Positions 26,921 through 34,936 of a stretch of 64,000 nucleotides of DNA are shown here, in pieces (position 1 is the stretch's first letter; each line of letters opens with the position of its first letter). The translations under genes and the position numbers were made by a program. Origin of the DNA: CAWDVH01 sp963805705 (GTDB lineage Bacteria > Actinomycetota > Actinomycetes > Streptosporangiales > Streptosporangiaceae); NCBI GenBank assembly GCA_963805705.1, contig CAWDVH010000001.1, forward strand, positions 248,001-312,000, read 5' to 3'. The notes beneath the pieces were generated by a model, which had not been told where the DNA came from, did no database searches, and saw nothing but the letters and a program-made list of their open reading frames with translations.

Positions 26921-27934
26921 TCAGATGCGGGGGTCGATATGGATCTTGGGACCCGTCGCGCCGCCGGCCGGGCGCCAGCCGGCCAGCACTTCGCCGACCT
27001 GGTCGAGCCCGGCCGTGGCCGCGACGAGGGGGCGGGGGTCCACGTCACCGGAGGCGTAGTGCTCGATGGTGCCGGCCAGCCCCTGGGAGGCGGCCAGGAT
27101 GCCGACGGCGGTTACGTCCTTCAGTGCCATCGTCCGGGTGTCGATGAGGCTCGGCATCCCGGACAGCCCGACGTAGACAACGCGCTTGCCGGGCTCGACC
27201 AGCTCCAGCGCCAGCGCGGGCAGCTCCTGCGCGTTCGATGCGTCAATGACCGCATCCCACGGGAGGGCGGGGACCTGGCCGGCGACCCAGGCGCCGGCGA
27301 AGCCGAGCGAGGCCGCGAAGCCGATGTCCCGGCCTGACCGGCCCATGAGGTGAACCTCAGCACCGCCCGCACGGGCGAACTGGGCGCACAGCAGCCCGAT
27401 GGTCCCGGTGCCCAGGATCAGCGCCCGGTCGCCCGCCGCGAGTTGCGCCGCACTGACCGAGCGCAGGGCGTTCCCGCCGGGCTCGACCATGGCGGCGGCG
27501 GTATCGTCGACGCCGCCGGGCAGGGGCAGCAGCGCCCGCACCGGAACGGAAAGCTGCTCGGCGAGCGCCCCCGGCATTCCGCCGCGGATGCCGATCTCCA
27601 GCCGGTCCTCGCAGACGTTGTGCCGGCCGGACGTGCAGCGGTGGCAGTGACCGCAGCCGATCATGGTGTCGCCGGTAACCCGGCGCCCGATCCACTCCTG
27701 GTCGGCCGGGTCGCCGACGGCGGTCACGGTCCCGCACCACTCGTGGCCCAGGCGTACCGGGTACTTGGCGTGTCCCTGGTGCAGGTAGGCCATCTCGCCG
27801 GTGAAGAACTCGACATCCGTGCCGCACACGCCAACGCGGTGAATATCGATGACGGCTTCTGCGGGCCGGGCGACCGGAGGTGCCACCTCCTGGACCGAGC
27901 CCTGGCGCGGTCCGGTCAGGACGAAAGCCCTCAT
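26921..27934 (-). CDS. Zinc-dependent medium-chain alcohol dehydrogenase
   Basis: A 337-residue MDR-family dehydrogenase. Catalytic zinc ligands are Cys37 (VGVCGTD) and His64-Glu65 (LGHEW), structural zinc ligands are Cys94, 97, 100 and 108 (CGHCHRCTSGRHNVC), and the NAD-binding GTGTIG is near 170. The GHEWCG motif and lobe arrangement resemble threonine/sorbitol dehydrogenase-like enzymes and glucose dehydrogenases. The substrate is a secondary alcohol or polyol, not predictable. It is a single gene; 130 bp of non-coding DNA separate it from the stress-protein gene. Confidence 0.87.
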   Translation of the reverse strand: MRAFVLTGPRQGSVQEVAPPVARPAEAVIDIHRVGVCGTDVEFFTGEMAYLHQGHAKYPVRLGHEWCGTVTAVGDPADQEWIGRRVTGDTMIGCGHCHRCTSGRHNVCEDRLEIGIRGGMPGALAEQLSVPVRALLPLPGGVDDTAAAMVEPGGNALRSVSAAQLAAGDRALILGTGTIGLLCAQFARAGGAEVHLMGRSGRDIGFAASLGFAGAWVAGQVPALPWDAVIDASNAQELPALALELVEPGKRVVYVGLSGMPSLIDTRTMALKDVTAVGILAASQGLAGTIEHYASGDVDPRPLVAATAGLDQVGEVLAGWRPAGGATGPKIHIDPRI

Positions 27935-28064
27935 GAAGCTGCCCGCAATCCCTCAGCCAGACCAGTGGTGCCCGGTCCTGGCCGCCGGAACTCGCGGCTG
28001 ATCTCTGCGGTCTGGTGACCAGGATCGCGGGCCGGGATGGCAGTCACCTCTCAGCGAAGCGGGT

Positions 28065-28520
28065 TCAGGGGACGACGATGACCGGCCATTTCCCGGCCCG
28101 TACCAGGCGGGTGGCGAGCGAGCCCACGATCCGGTGGCCGAGGTGCTCGGAGGCGCCGACCACCACGGTGTCGGCATGCGTCTGCTCCGCGATCCTGGTC
28201 AGCTCGGCCAGCGGGTCTCCGCGGACCGAGCGGAACTCGCTGGCGACCCCGGTCTCGGCTGTCCGGCTGAGCATCAGCTGCTTCAGCTCGTCGCCAATCT
28301 GATCGAGCGTCTCGCTCATCGCGGCCGCGCCGCCCGGGGCCGAGCCGGCGCTGGCCGGTATCCGGACGACATACACGGCCAGCAGGCGGCAGCGCTGGCG
28401 GCGCGCTAGCCCGCCGGCGTAGGCCGCGGCGCGCAGCGAGGTTCGCGAGCCGTCGACGCCGACGAGGATGAGCGACGGGCCGTCGGTGCTGAATTCGGAG
28501 TCGGGCGCGGGGGAATTCAC
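28065..28520 (-). CDS. Universal stress protein (UspA family)
   Basis: A 151-residue single Usp domain. The first strand is LILVGVDGSRTS (residues about 17-28) and the ATP-binding C-terminal segment is VVVGASEHLGHRIVGSLATR (about 120-139). The usual G-2X-G-9X-G(S/T) loop is degenerate here (GASEHLG rather than GSRGRGG), so ATP binding is uncertain. The start is GTG 28520. It is divergent from the ClpC-N/UVR gene, itself stress-related by family. Confidence 0.85.
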   Translation of the reverse strand: MNSPAPDSEFSTDGPSLILVGVDGSRTSLRAAAYAGGLARRQRCRLLAVYVVRIPASAGSAPGGAAAMSETLDQIGDELKQLMLSRTAETGVASEFRSVRGDPLAELTRIAEQTHADTVVVGASEHLGHRIVGSLATRLVRAGKWPVIVVP

Positions 28521-28709
28521 CCGACCATTGTGCCCATCCCGATGGCTGGAACCTGGTCGCGCGCCGGAACGGGCGCGGCCAGAGTCACCAGGCTCAGGCC
28601 GCGGAAGGCCGCGAAGATTTCCGGAACGCAGCTCCGCTGAACTCCGCGAACGAGATGTATCGTGATTTTACCGGGGCACAAGACAAGATCGGGAAGGGCG
28701 GCGCGGAGG

Positions 28710-29540
28710 ATGTTCGAACGATTTACCAACCGGGCGCGGCGGGTCGTGGTCCTGGCTCAGGAAGAGGCCAGGATGCTCAGCCACGACTACATCGGTACCG
28801 AGCACATCCTGCTCGGCCTCGTCCATGAGGGCACCGGGGTAGCGGCCCAGGCCCTGGAGTCACTGGGGATCACCCAGCAGGCGGTGCGCCAGCAGGTCGA
28901 GCAGATCATCGGCCGGGGCGATCAGGACCCGCGGGGCGGGCATATCCCGTTTACGCCGCAGGCCAAGAAGGCGCTCGAGCTGTCTTTGCGCGAGGCGCTG
29001 CAGATCGGCCACAATTACATCGGCACCGAGCACATCCTGCTCGGCGTGATCCGCGAGGGCGAGGGACCCGCCGCGCAGGTGCTGATCAGCCTGGGCGCTG
29101 ACCTGGACACGGTCCGGCAGCAGGTGATCGAGCTGCTGCAGGGATACCAGGGCCAGCCCGACACGGGCGCGGCGCGGCGCTCCGGCCCGGCTGGCCGCAG
29201 AAAGCGCAAGCTGGAGGCACACCTCCTTGACCGTTTCGACGCGATGGAGTCGCGCCTGACGGGCATCGAGCATCGCGTGGGTACCGGACCGGACGTGCGC
29301 GACCTCGACCAGGAGATCAAGCAGGTCCGCCGCGACAAAGAAGCAGCCATAGACGCCCAGGACTTCGAGACGGCCGCGGTGCTGCGCGACAAGGAAAAGC
29401 AGCTACTCGGCGAGAAGGGCTCTCGTCAGCAGGAATGGGCAGCCACGCACCCGGACCTGCCTGCCCTGAGCGACGAGGTCGAGCGCCTTCGCGGTCTGCT
29501 CCGCCAGCATGGCATCGACCCGCAGGACGGTGCCGCATAG
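28710..29540 (+). CDS. Orphan ClpC N-domain plus UVR protein (no AAA+ modules)
   Basis: A 276-residue protein. Residues 1-145 are almost the textbook ClpC N-domain: MFERFTNRARRVVVLAQEEA then two repeats containing YIGTEHILLG (28-37 and 104-113). A linker (about 150-170) is followed by a coiled-coil segment and a UVR motif (about 203-233, RRDKEAAIDAQDFETAAVLR). The two ATPase domains of ClpC are missing, and the ORF ends normally. The N-domain and UVR motif bind adaptors and substrates such as McsB or MecA, so this may be an adaptor or anti-adaptor for ClpC. I chose ATG 28710 because ClpC proteins start with MFERFT; the GTG at 28662 is the longer alternative. Confidence 0.85.
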   Translation: MFERFTNRARRVVVLAQEEARMLSHDYIGTEHILLGLVHEGTGVAAQALESLGITQQAVRQQVEQIIGRGDQDPRGGHIPFTPQAKKALELSLREALQIGHNYIGTEHILLGVIREGEGPAAQVLISLGADLDTVRQQVIELLQGYQGQPDTGAARRSGPAGRRKRKLEAHLLDRFDAMESRLTGIEHRVGTGPDVRDLDQEIKQVRRDKEAAIDAQDFETAAVLRDKEKQLLGEKGSRQQEWAATHPDLPALSDEVERLRGLLRQHGIDPQDGAA

Positions 29541-29592
29541 GGGGCGCTGCACAGGGGGCGCTGTATAGAGGGCGCTGTATAGAGGGCGCTGC
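29537..29592. repeat. 14-bp tandem repeat, four copies, over the stop of the ClpC-N/UVR gene
   Basis: The unit atagagggcgctgt (with a/c and g variants) occurs four times at 29537, 29551, 29565 and 29579 without gaps. The first copy supplies the TAG stop codon (29538-29540). The 14-bp period is not a multiple of three. A role in 3' mRNA processing or simple replication slippage is possible. Confidence 0.92.
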
Positions 29593-29662
29593 GCCGGGGC
29601 GCCGCCCGGAGCAGCCGGAGGCACGAGCCAGTCGCCTCGCGCGCGGGCCTCGGCAGCGGCCG

Positions 29663-30064
29663 TCACGGTTTCCTCAGCAGCACCTCGCCCTCGAGGCCGT
29701 CGGGATCGCGGAAGAAGATGCTCAGTACCTGACCGAAGTCGTTCACTGTCCCATCGCTCGCTCCGGTCTCGATGAGCCGGTCCCGGATCGTCGCGAATGC
29801 CTCTGGTGACGCGGCGGCCAGCCCGACGTGATCAATGCGGCCCCGGCCCCACATCGGCGTCTGGCGATCAGCCTGCGTGTTCCCGTCGATCACGAAGACA
29901 TTCAGCTGGGTGGCCGGGCCAATGTCGATCACGGTCATCGTCTCGCCCGGACCGTGGCCGCGCGTCGGGCCGACCACAGCGTCGAACACCTGCTCGTAGA
30001 ATCGTCCGAGCCGATCAGCGTCCTTGGACATCCACGCGATATGGTTCACGCCATCCAGCAGCAT
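29663..30064 (-). CDS. VOC/glyoxalase-family protein
   Basis: A 133-residue vicinal-oxygen-chelate domain: MLLDGVNHIAWMSKDADRLG at the N-terminus (His8 as possible metal ligand), RIDHVGLAAASPEAF in the middle, and FFRDPDGLEGEVLLRKP at the C-terminus with Glu128-like acidic ligand. It is the size of fosfomycin-resistance or glyoxalase I-like proteins. I chose ATG 30064 (MLLDGV) over a longer reading to 30283. The function (isomerase, dioxygenase or binding protein) cannot be told. Confidence 0.8.
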   Translation of the reverse strand: MLLDGVNHIAWMSKDADRLGRFYEQVFDAVVGPTRGHGPGETMTVIDIGPATQLNVFVIDGNTQADRQTPMWGRGRIDHVGLAAASPEAFATIRDRLIETGASDGTVNDFGQVLSIFFRDPDGLEGEVLLRKP

Positions 30065-30234
30065 GCCTGGCTCCTCCCGCCACCTCAGGCCCACCGTACT
30101 ATCTGCCCCGGTCCTGGCCGTCTCCCCCGAGAATGCCGGCCGGGACTGTGGCCGCCGCCCGCCGATGAGATTCCCGGCCAGCGCCGGTCTTACCCGTAGC
30201 GCCACGGGGCGGTACCTCAACGGAAGGACCTGAC

Positions 30235-31074
30235 GTGCCCGACTCCGGCCCGACGACTCATACCCTGGACGTGCCCGGCGCACGGCTCTACTACGAGCGG
30301 CGCGGCACCGGCCCGCTGCTGCTCATGATCGGCTCGCCGATGGACAGCACCGGCTTCGCCGGACTGGCCGGCGCGCTCGCCGGCCGCTACACGGTCGTGA
30401 CGTACGACCCGCGTGGTATCGGCCACAGCAGCCGCGAGGACACCACCGCGGACGTGACACCCGAGCAGCAGGCGGATGACGTCGACCGCCTGCTGACGGT
30501 GCTCGGCGGCGGACGGGCGCATGTTTTCGGCAGCAGCGGCGGAGCCGTTGTCGGGCTCGCGCTAGTCACCGCGCACCCGGGCCGGGTGCATACGCTGGTC
30601 GCCCACGAGCCTCCGGTGATCGAGTTGCTGCCCGACAGCGCACAGGTACGCGCCCAGATCTCGGACATCTACGACACCTACCGGGCCGACGGAGCGCAGC
30701 AGGCGATGCAGAAATTCATGGCCCAGGCCGGCCTGGGCGATCCCCCCGGCCAGGAAGCCGTCGCCCCCCGCTGGGAACCTTCTCCGGAGCAGATGACCCG
30801 GATGCGCGCCACCACCGAGCAGTTCCTCGCGCACCTGATCCGTCCGACCACGAATTACCGGCCCGACATCGAGGCACTGCGGGCGGCACCGGCGCGCATC
30901 GTGGTCGCCGGCGGCGTCACGTCCAAGGGGCAGCTGGCCAGCCGTGCGGCCGCAGCCCTGGCCGACCGGCTCGGTACCGCCATGGTCGACTTCCCCGGTG
31001 ACCACGGCGGATTCGTGGCCCTCCCTGACCAGTGCGGCCGCGTCCTGGACCAGGTACTCACCGCACCGGCCTGA
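30235..31074 (+). CDS. Alpha/beta hydrolase
   Basis: A 279-residue alpha/beta hydrolase starting at GTG 30235 with GGAAGG about 6 bases upstream. It has a VTYDPRGIGHSSRED strand-loop, nucleophile Ser101 in VFGSSGGAVVG and His in PGDHGGFVALP (about 258). GSSGG-type hydrolases are often esterases or haloalkane/epoxide hydrolase relatives. It is divergent from the VOC gene. The substrate is unknown. Confidence 0.82.
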   Translation: MPDSGPTTHTLDVPGARLYYERRGTGPLLLMIGSPMDSTGFAGLAGALAGRYTVVTYDPRGIGHSSREDTTADVTPEQQADDVDRLLTVLGGGRAHVFGSSGGAVVGLALVTAHPGRVHTLVAHEPPVIELLPDSAQVRAQISDIYDTYRADGAQQAMQKFMAQAGLGDPPGQEAVAPRWEPSPEQMTRMRATTEQFLAHLIRPTTNYRPDIEALRAAPARIVVAGGVTSKGQLASRAAAALADRLGTAMVDFPGDHGGFVALPDQCGRVLDQVLTAPA

Positions 31075-31161
31075 GCAGGCCGACCGGCTCGGGATCCGGT
31101 GCTGTGACTTCCGGCACGGGGACACCGCGTTCCCCGGCCTGGCCCGGGCCGGATCAGAGTC

Positions 31162-32358
31162 TCAGCTGGCACCCTCGGCGGGCGGGTGGGTGAGGTCGGC
31201 GAGGGTGAGGGCCAGGTGCAGTTTCAGGCGGTCTTCGCCCCGGCGCAGGTCCAGCGGTACCAGTTCGGCCGCGCGGGCCAGGCGCCAGTACAGCGTGGTC
31301 CGGTGGATGTGCAGCTGCGCGGCGGCCCGCTGGGCCTGCGCCCCGCACTCGAGGTAGCACCGCATGGTCTGCCGGTATGTTCCGGCTCGCTCGTCCAGCA
31401 GCGCGCCGACGCCGGGGCAGATCCGCTCGGGCGCCGACGGGTCGCAGTAAAGGTGCTGGAAGGCCGCGTAGACGCCCAGGCTGGCCCAGTCGGCGGCGCG
31501 CGCGAACCGCGGGACGCGCGCAGCCACGCAGGCGGCGTATTGGGCATTACCCAGGCTGGCCCGCACGTCCGCCAGCGCCGCCGCGCCGCCCCAGGTACCC
31601 ACGGCCAGCGCCGGCCCTGGCAGGGCCCGGACCAGCTGGCGCAGCCCGGCCAGCGCGCCAGTGGTGGTGATCGCGACCAGCTCGTCCTCGCCGGAGCTGG
31701 CCAGGACCACAGTGCCCGGCGCGGCCCGCAGACGCAGGTTCCCCGCCGCCCGGCGCAGGTTCCCCGCCGCCCGGCCCGTGTCCGGTACGGGCTCCGGCCG
31801 GACGGCCGGAGGGCGGATGACGGCCAGTGCGTAGGGCGGCGGCCCGGTCAGCGCCGCCTGCCCGGCCAGCATGGCCGCGGCCTCCTGGCGGACCTGTTCC
31901 TGAGGGTGCAGCAGCCCGTCGGCCAGGTCGCTCAGTACGGCGAGCTGGTCAGCGGCCCGGATCGCCCGCTGCGCCAGCAGGTGACCCGCCTGCGCTGCGG
32001 CGGCCTGGGCCTGCCGGGTCTGCTCCAAGGTCAGCGGGGGCTCGTTGATGAGCCACAAGAACCCGAGCCGCTGCTCATCGGCGAGCAAGGGCAGGCAGAG
32101 GCGGGGCAGGGTAGCCTGCTGCGGATCGCCGGGGATGGACACCGGCTCGCGGGCGGAGAACACTCCGTGCTCGGTCATCCTGCGGCGCAGCCGGGCGCTG
32201 GTCTGGCGCTGCAGTACCGCCTCTACCCGGCTGCGGTCCAGCCGGCCGGTCTGCGGGCTGATGGCCAGCGGCCGTAGTGCGGCGTCGTCGATGATCACCG
32301 ACCGGCGCAGGTCCCTGGCCAGCTGCTCGGCGATGTGCTGCAAGTGCTCCTCGAACAC
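31162..32358 (-). CDS. PucR/CdaR-type transcriptional regulator
   Basis: A 398-residue regulator with an N-terminal GAF-like sensory region (1-130), a GGDEF-like CdaR middle (about 170-290) and a C-terminal PucR HTH (about 325-390, LECGAQAQRAAAQLHIHRTT, YWRLARAAELV). PucR proteins typically regulate catabolism of nitrogenous compounds such as purines or amines. It is divergent from the Rieske oxygenase gene and is its likely regulator. A perfect 21-bp tandem duplication at 31733-31774 repeats RAAGNLR in the middle domain. A CCCGGCG/CGCCGGG hairpin (32371-32387) lies just upstream of the GTG start. Confidence 0.85.
   Translation of the reverse strand: MFEEHLQHIAEQLARDLRRSVIIDDAALRPLAISPQTGRLDRSRVEAVLQRQTSARLRRRMTEHGVFSAREPVSIPGDPQQATLPRLCLPLLADEQRLGFLWLINEPPLTLEQTRQAQAAAAQAGHLLAQRAIRAADQLAVLSDLADGLLHPQEQVRQEAAAMLAGQAALTGPPPYALAVIRPPAVRPEPVPDTGRAAGNLRRAAGNLRLRAAPGTVVLASSGEDELVAITTTGALAGLRQLVRALPGPALAVGTWGGAAALADVRASLGNAQYAACVAARVPRFARAADWASLGVYAAFQHLYCDPSAPERICPGVGALLDERAGTYRQTMRCYLECGAQAQRAAAQLHIHRTTLYWRLARAAELVPLDLRRGEDRLKLHLALTLADLTHPPAEGAS
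31733..31774. repeat. Perfect 21-bp tandem duplication inside the PucR gene
   Basis: Two identical copies of a 21-bp unit beginning cgcaggttccccgccg (31733-31753 and 31754-31774). The length keeps the frame and duplicates seven residues (RAAGNLR) in the regulator. Identical copies imply a recent event. Confidence 0.93.
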
Positions 32359-32533
32359 ACTGTTGTCATGCCCGGCGGCCCGCCGGGTGATGCGGAGGCG
32401 CTCCTACATCTGTCGAAGTCAGCCCGGCCAGGATGGGTCAGCTGTCGCAGCCGTGCTGAGCACCGCCCGTGGCAGCGTGGAGAAGCGGCACTTGGGAGAG
32501 AAAAGGCCTGATCGCCTGGGACGGAGGCAGCTG

Positions 32534-33715
32534 GTGCTTGCTGACCCGCAGCCCGCGCTCGCGCCGACGCTGGCGGGCCGGTATTACACCGATCCGGCCG
32601 TCCTGGCCGCCGAGTGCGAGCGGATCTTTGAGCAGCAGTGGTATTACGCGGGCCGGGCCGACGAGATCGCCGCGCCAGGGCAGTTCATCCGGCGCCCGGC
32701 CGGGCGCGAAAACGTGCTGCTGGTCCGCGGCCAGGACCGGGTGATCAGGGGCTTCCTCAACGTGTGCCGGCACCGCGGCGCGCAGCTGTGCCTCACGGAC
32801 GCCGGGGACACCGGCAACGCGATCCACTGTCCCTATCACAACTGGATTTACGGTCTGGACGGTGCGCTGATCACCGCGCCCAACTGGCGGGCGATGGCCG
32901 ATATCGACAAGCGGGACTACGGCCTGCACCCGGTGCGCGCACAGGTCTGGGAGGGCCTGATCTGGGTGTGCGTGGACGGTGACCCCGGCCCGCTGGAGGA
33001 CTATCTGCGTCCGCAGATCGAGACCCGGCTCGGCGGCTACGCCAAGCTGGAGCGGTACCGGATCGGCGAGCTGGCCGTCGGCGGCCGGGCCGAGTACGAC
33101 GTGGCGGCGAACTGGAAGCTGATCTACGAAAACTTCCAGGAGTGCTACCACTGCGCCCGCATCCACCCCGAGCTGGTCGAGGCGATCCCGCAGTTCCGGT
33201 CCCCCGCTATGGGCACCGGCGGCTACGACACCGACGGCTATCCCATCGCCCCCGGCCGGGCGTCGTTCTCGCTGACCGGGCAGACCTCGCTGCCCCGGCT
33301 GCCCGGCCTGCTGCCCGCCGATGACAGGCTGTTCTACGGCATGGTGCTGCGCCCGAACTGCTTCCTGTCCTTGATCAGCGACCACGTGATCGTGCACCGG
33401 TTCGAGCCGGTCGCCGCCGACCGGACGCGGGCGGTATGCGAGTGGCTGTTCCCGGCCGACACATTGGCTGCAGGCCGGTACGACGTCAGCGATGCGGTCG
33501 CCCTGTTCGCGAAGGTCAATGAGCAGGACTTCGCGGCCGCGCAGTGGTGCCAGCCGAACATGGGCTCGCGCGCCTACCGCGGCGGCGGCGTGCTGGTGCC
33601 CAGTGAGGCTGAGGTGATCTCGCAGTACTACGCGTGGTATCGCGCTGTGATGGGCATCACCGTCACGGGCCGCCCGCCGGGCGGCGACTCTGCGCCGCCG
33701 CATGCGGCCAGCTGA
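32534..33715 (+). CDS. Rieske oxygenase large subunit (GbcA/choline-monooxygenase-like)
   Basis: A 393-residue Rieske non-heme iron oxygenase. The [2Fe-2S] ligands are C78xH80 and C99xxH102 (CRHRGAQLC, HCPYHNW). The mononuclear iron site is NFQECYHCARIHPEL (His206, His211) with a distal Asp/Glu in the C-terminal half. I chose GTG 32534, with GGAGG six bases upstream; a much longer reading from 32045 is mostly antisense to the PucR gene. The single-subunit form with YENFQECYHC resembles oxygenases that demethylate quaternary amines (glycine betaine, stachydrine, carnitine) more than ring dihydroxylases. No reductase gene is adjacent. The next gene encodes a sarcosine-oxidase-like flavoenzyme, supporting N-demethylation. 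Confidence 0.9.
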   Translation: MLADPQPALAPTLAGRYYTDPAVLAAECERIFEQQWYYAGRADEIAAPGQFIRRPAGRENVLLVRGQDRVIRGFLNVCRHRGAQLCLTDAGDTGNAIHCPYHNWIYGLDGALITAPNWRAMADIDKRDYGLHPVRAQVWEGLIWVCVDGDPGPLEDYLRPQIETRLGGYAKLERYRIGELAVGGRAEYDVAANWKLIYENFQECYHCARIHPELVEAIPQFRSPAMGTGGYDTDGYPIAPGRASFSLTGQTSLPRLPGLLPADDRLFYGMVLRPNCFLSLISDHVIVHRFEPVAADRTRAVCEWLFPADTLAAGRYDVSDAVALFAKVNEQDFAAAQWCQPNMGSRAYRGGGVLVPSEAEVISQYYAWYRAVMGITVTGRPPGGDSAPPHAAS

Positions 33716-33730
33716 TCGCGGGGAGCGTGA

Positions 33731-34912
33731 ATGGCACAACAGTACCGGGCGATCGTGATCGGCTGCGGGGCCGTCGGCGCCGCGACCGCTTACTGGCTGA
33801 GCCGTCGGCTAGGCGGCGGCGTGCTGGCGCTCGAGCAGTACCAGCACGGGCACTCCCGCGGGGCGTCGGAGGATCATTCCCGTGTCATCAGGCACGCCTA
33901 CAGCCGGCCCGAGTACACGGCGCTGACCCCGGCGGCCTACCAGAGCTGGAACGTCGCCGAGCGGGGGACCGGGCTGCAGCTCGTGTACCGCACCGGCGGG
34001 CTGATCCTGGCCGAGGACGGCAGCGCCGGTGCGGCCTACCTCGCCGCTACCGCTACGGCGATGGACGCGGCGAACCTGCCGTTCGAGCAACTCACCGGCA
34101 CCGAGGTGATGCGGCGCTGGCCGCCGTGGCGGCTCGGCCGTGAGCACATCGCGCTGCACGACCCCGAATCGGGCATCCTCGACATCCGCCGGGCCACCGC
34201 CGCGCACATTGCGCTGGCCCGCGACCGCGGCGCGACGATCCTGGCCGGTGCCCAGGTCACCGCGATCGCCGAGTCGGCAGGCAGCGTGACGGTCACGGCC
34301 GCCGGGCAGGACTACTCGGCCGGGCAGGTGGTGCTGGCCGGCGGCGCCTGGAATCCGGTGCTGCTGGCCATGCTGGGCGCCAGCCTGCCGATCACGCTCA
34401 CCGAAGAGCAGGTCACCTACTTCGCCACGCCGAAGGTGGCCGAATTCACCCCGGACCGGTTCGGCGTCTATGGCTACCTCGCCGACGACGGCCTGTATTA
34501 CGGCTTCCCGGTCTATGGCGAGGTCGCCACCAAGATCGGCATCGACGGCGCTGGGCCGGTGGTCACCGCGGACAGCCGGACCTTCGCCCGAGACGAGGCG
34601 CGGGTGCGCCGGGTTCTTGCCTTCCTGGAACGCTACCTGCCCGCAGCCGTCGGGCCAGAGCTCTACACCCGCACGTGCTGCTATGACTTCCCGCCCGACC
34701 GGGACTTCATCGCCGACTACGTACCAGGGTCGCAGCGCGTGCTGGTCTGCGCCGGCGCGGGACACGCAGGCAAGTTCGCCGCGCTACTGGGCCGGGTTCT
34801 CACCGAGCTCGCACTCGACGGTTCCAGCCGGTTCCCGGTCAGCGCGTTCAGCGCCACCCGGCCGGCGCTCACCAGCACCGCACCAGCACCCAGCCGCGTC
34901 AACTCGATGTGA
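33731..34912 (+). CDS. Monomeric sarcosine oxidase/N-methyl amino acid oxidase family flavoenzyme
   Basis: A 393-residue DAO-fold protein. The FAD-binding GCGAVGAATAYWL starts at residue 12, GHSRGASEDHSRVIRHAY matches the 'GSSHG..R' segment of monomeric sarcosine oxidases, and TRTCCYDFPPDRDFI places a Cys at 316 where family members attach FAD covalently. Such enzymes oxidise N-methyl amino acids to the free amino acid, formaldehyde and H2O2. It starts 15 bp after the Rieske oxygenase gene with GGGAGCG upstream. The pair would remove successive N-methyl groups from a betaine-like substrate; the identity is inferred. Confidence 0.87.
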   Translation: MAQQYRAIVIGCGAVGAATAYWLSRRLGGGVLALEQYQHGHSRGASEDHSRVIRHAYSRPEYTALTPAAYQSWNVAERGTGLQLVYRTGGLILAEDGSAGAAYLAATATAMDAANLPFEQLTGTEVMRRWPPWRLGREHIALHDPESGILDIRRATAAHIALARDRGATILAGAQVTAIAESAGSVTVTAAGQDYSAGQVVLAGGAWNPVLLAMLGASLPITLTEEQVTYFATPKVAEFTPDRFGVYGYLADDGLYYGFPVYGEVATKIGIDGAGPVVTADSRTFARDEARVRRVLAFLERYLPAAVGPELYTRTCCYDFPPDRDFIADYVPGSQRVLVCAGAGHAGKFAALLGRVLTELALDGSSRFPVSAFSATRPALTSTAPAPSRVNSM

Positions 34913-34936
34913 GCAGGCCAGATTCGGCAGGCGTGC

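Noticed and set aside
28662..28709. Longer N-terminus (GTG 28662) for the ClpC-N/UVR protein
   Set aside because: ClpC proteins begin with MFERFT and GGAAGGG lies at a usable distance before ATG 28710; the extra 16 residues have no ClpC similarity.
32371..32387. Hairpin CCCGGCG-gcc-CGCCGGG upstream of the PucR gene as a riboswitch or attenuator
   Set aside because: It is short, GC-rich and simple; such inverted repeats arise easily at this base composition, so it is not reported as a regulatory element of its own.
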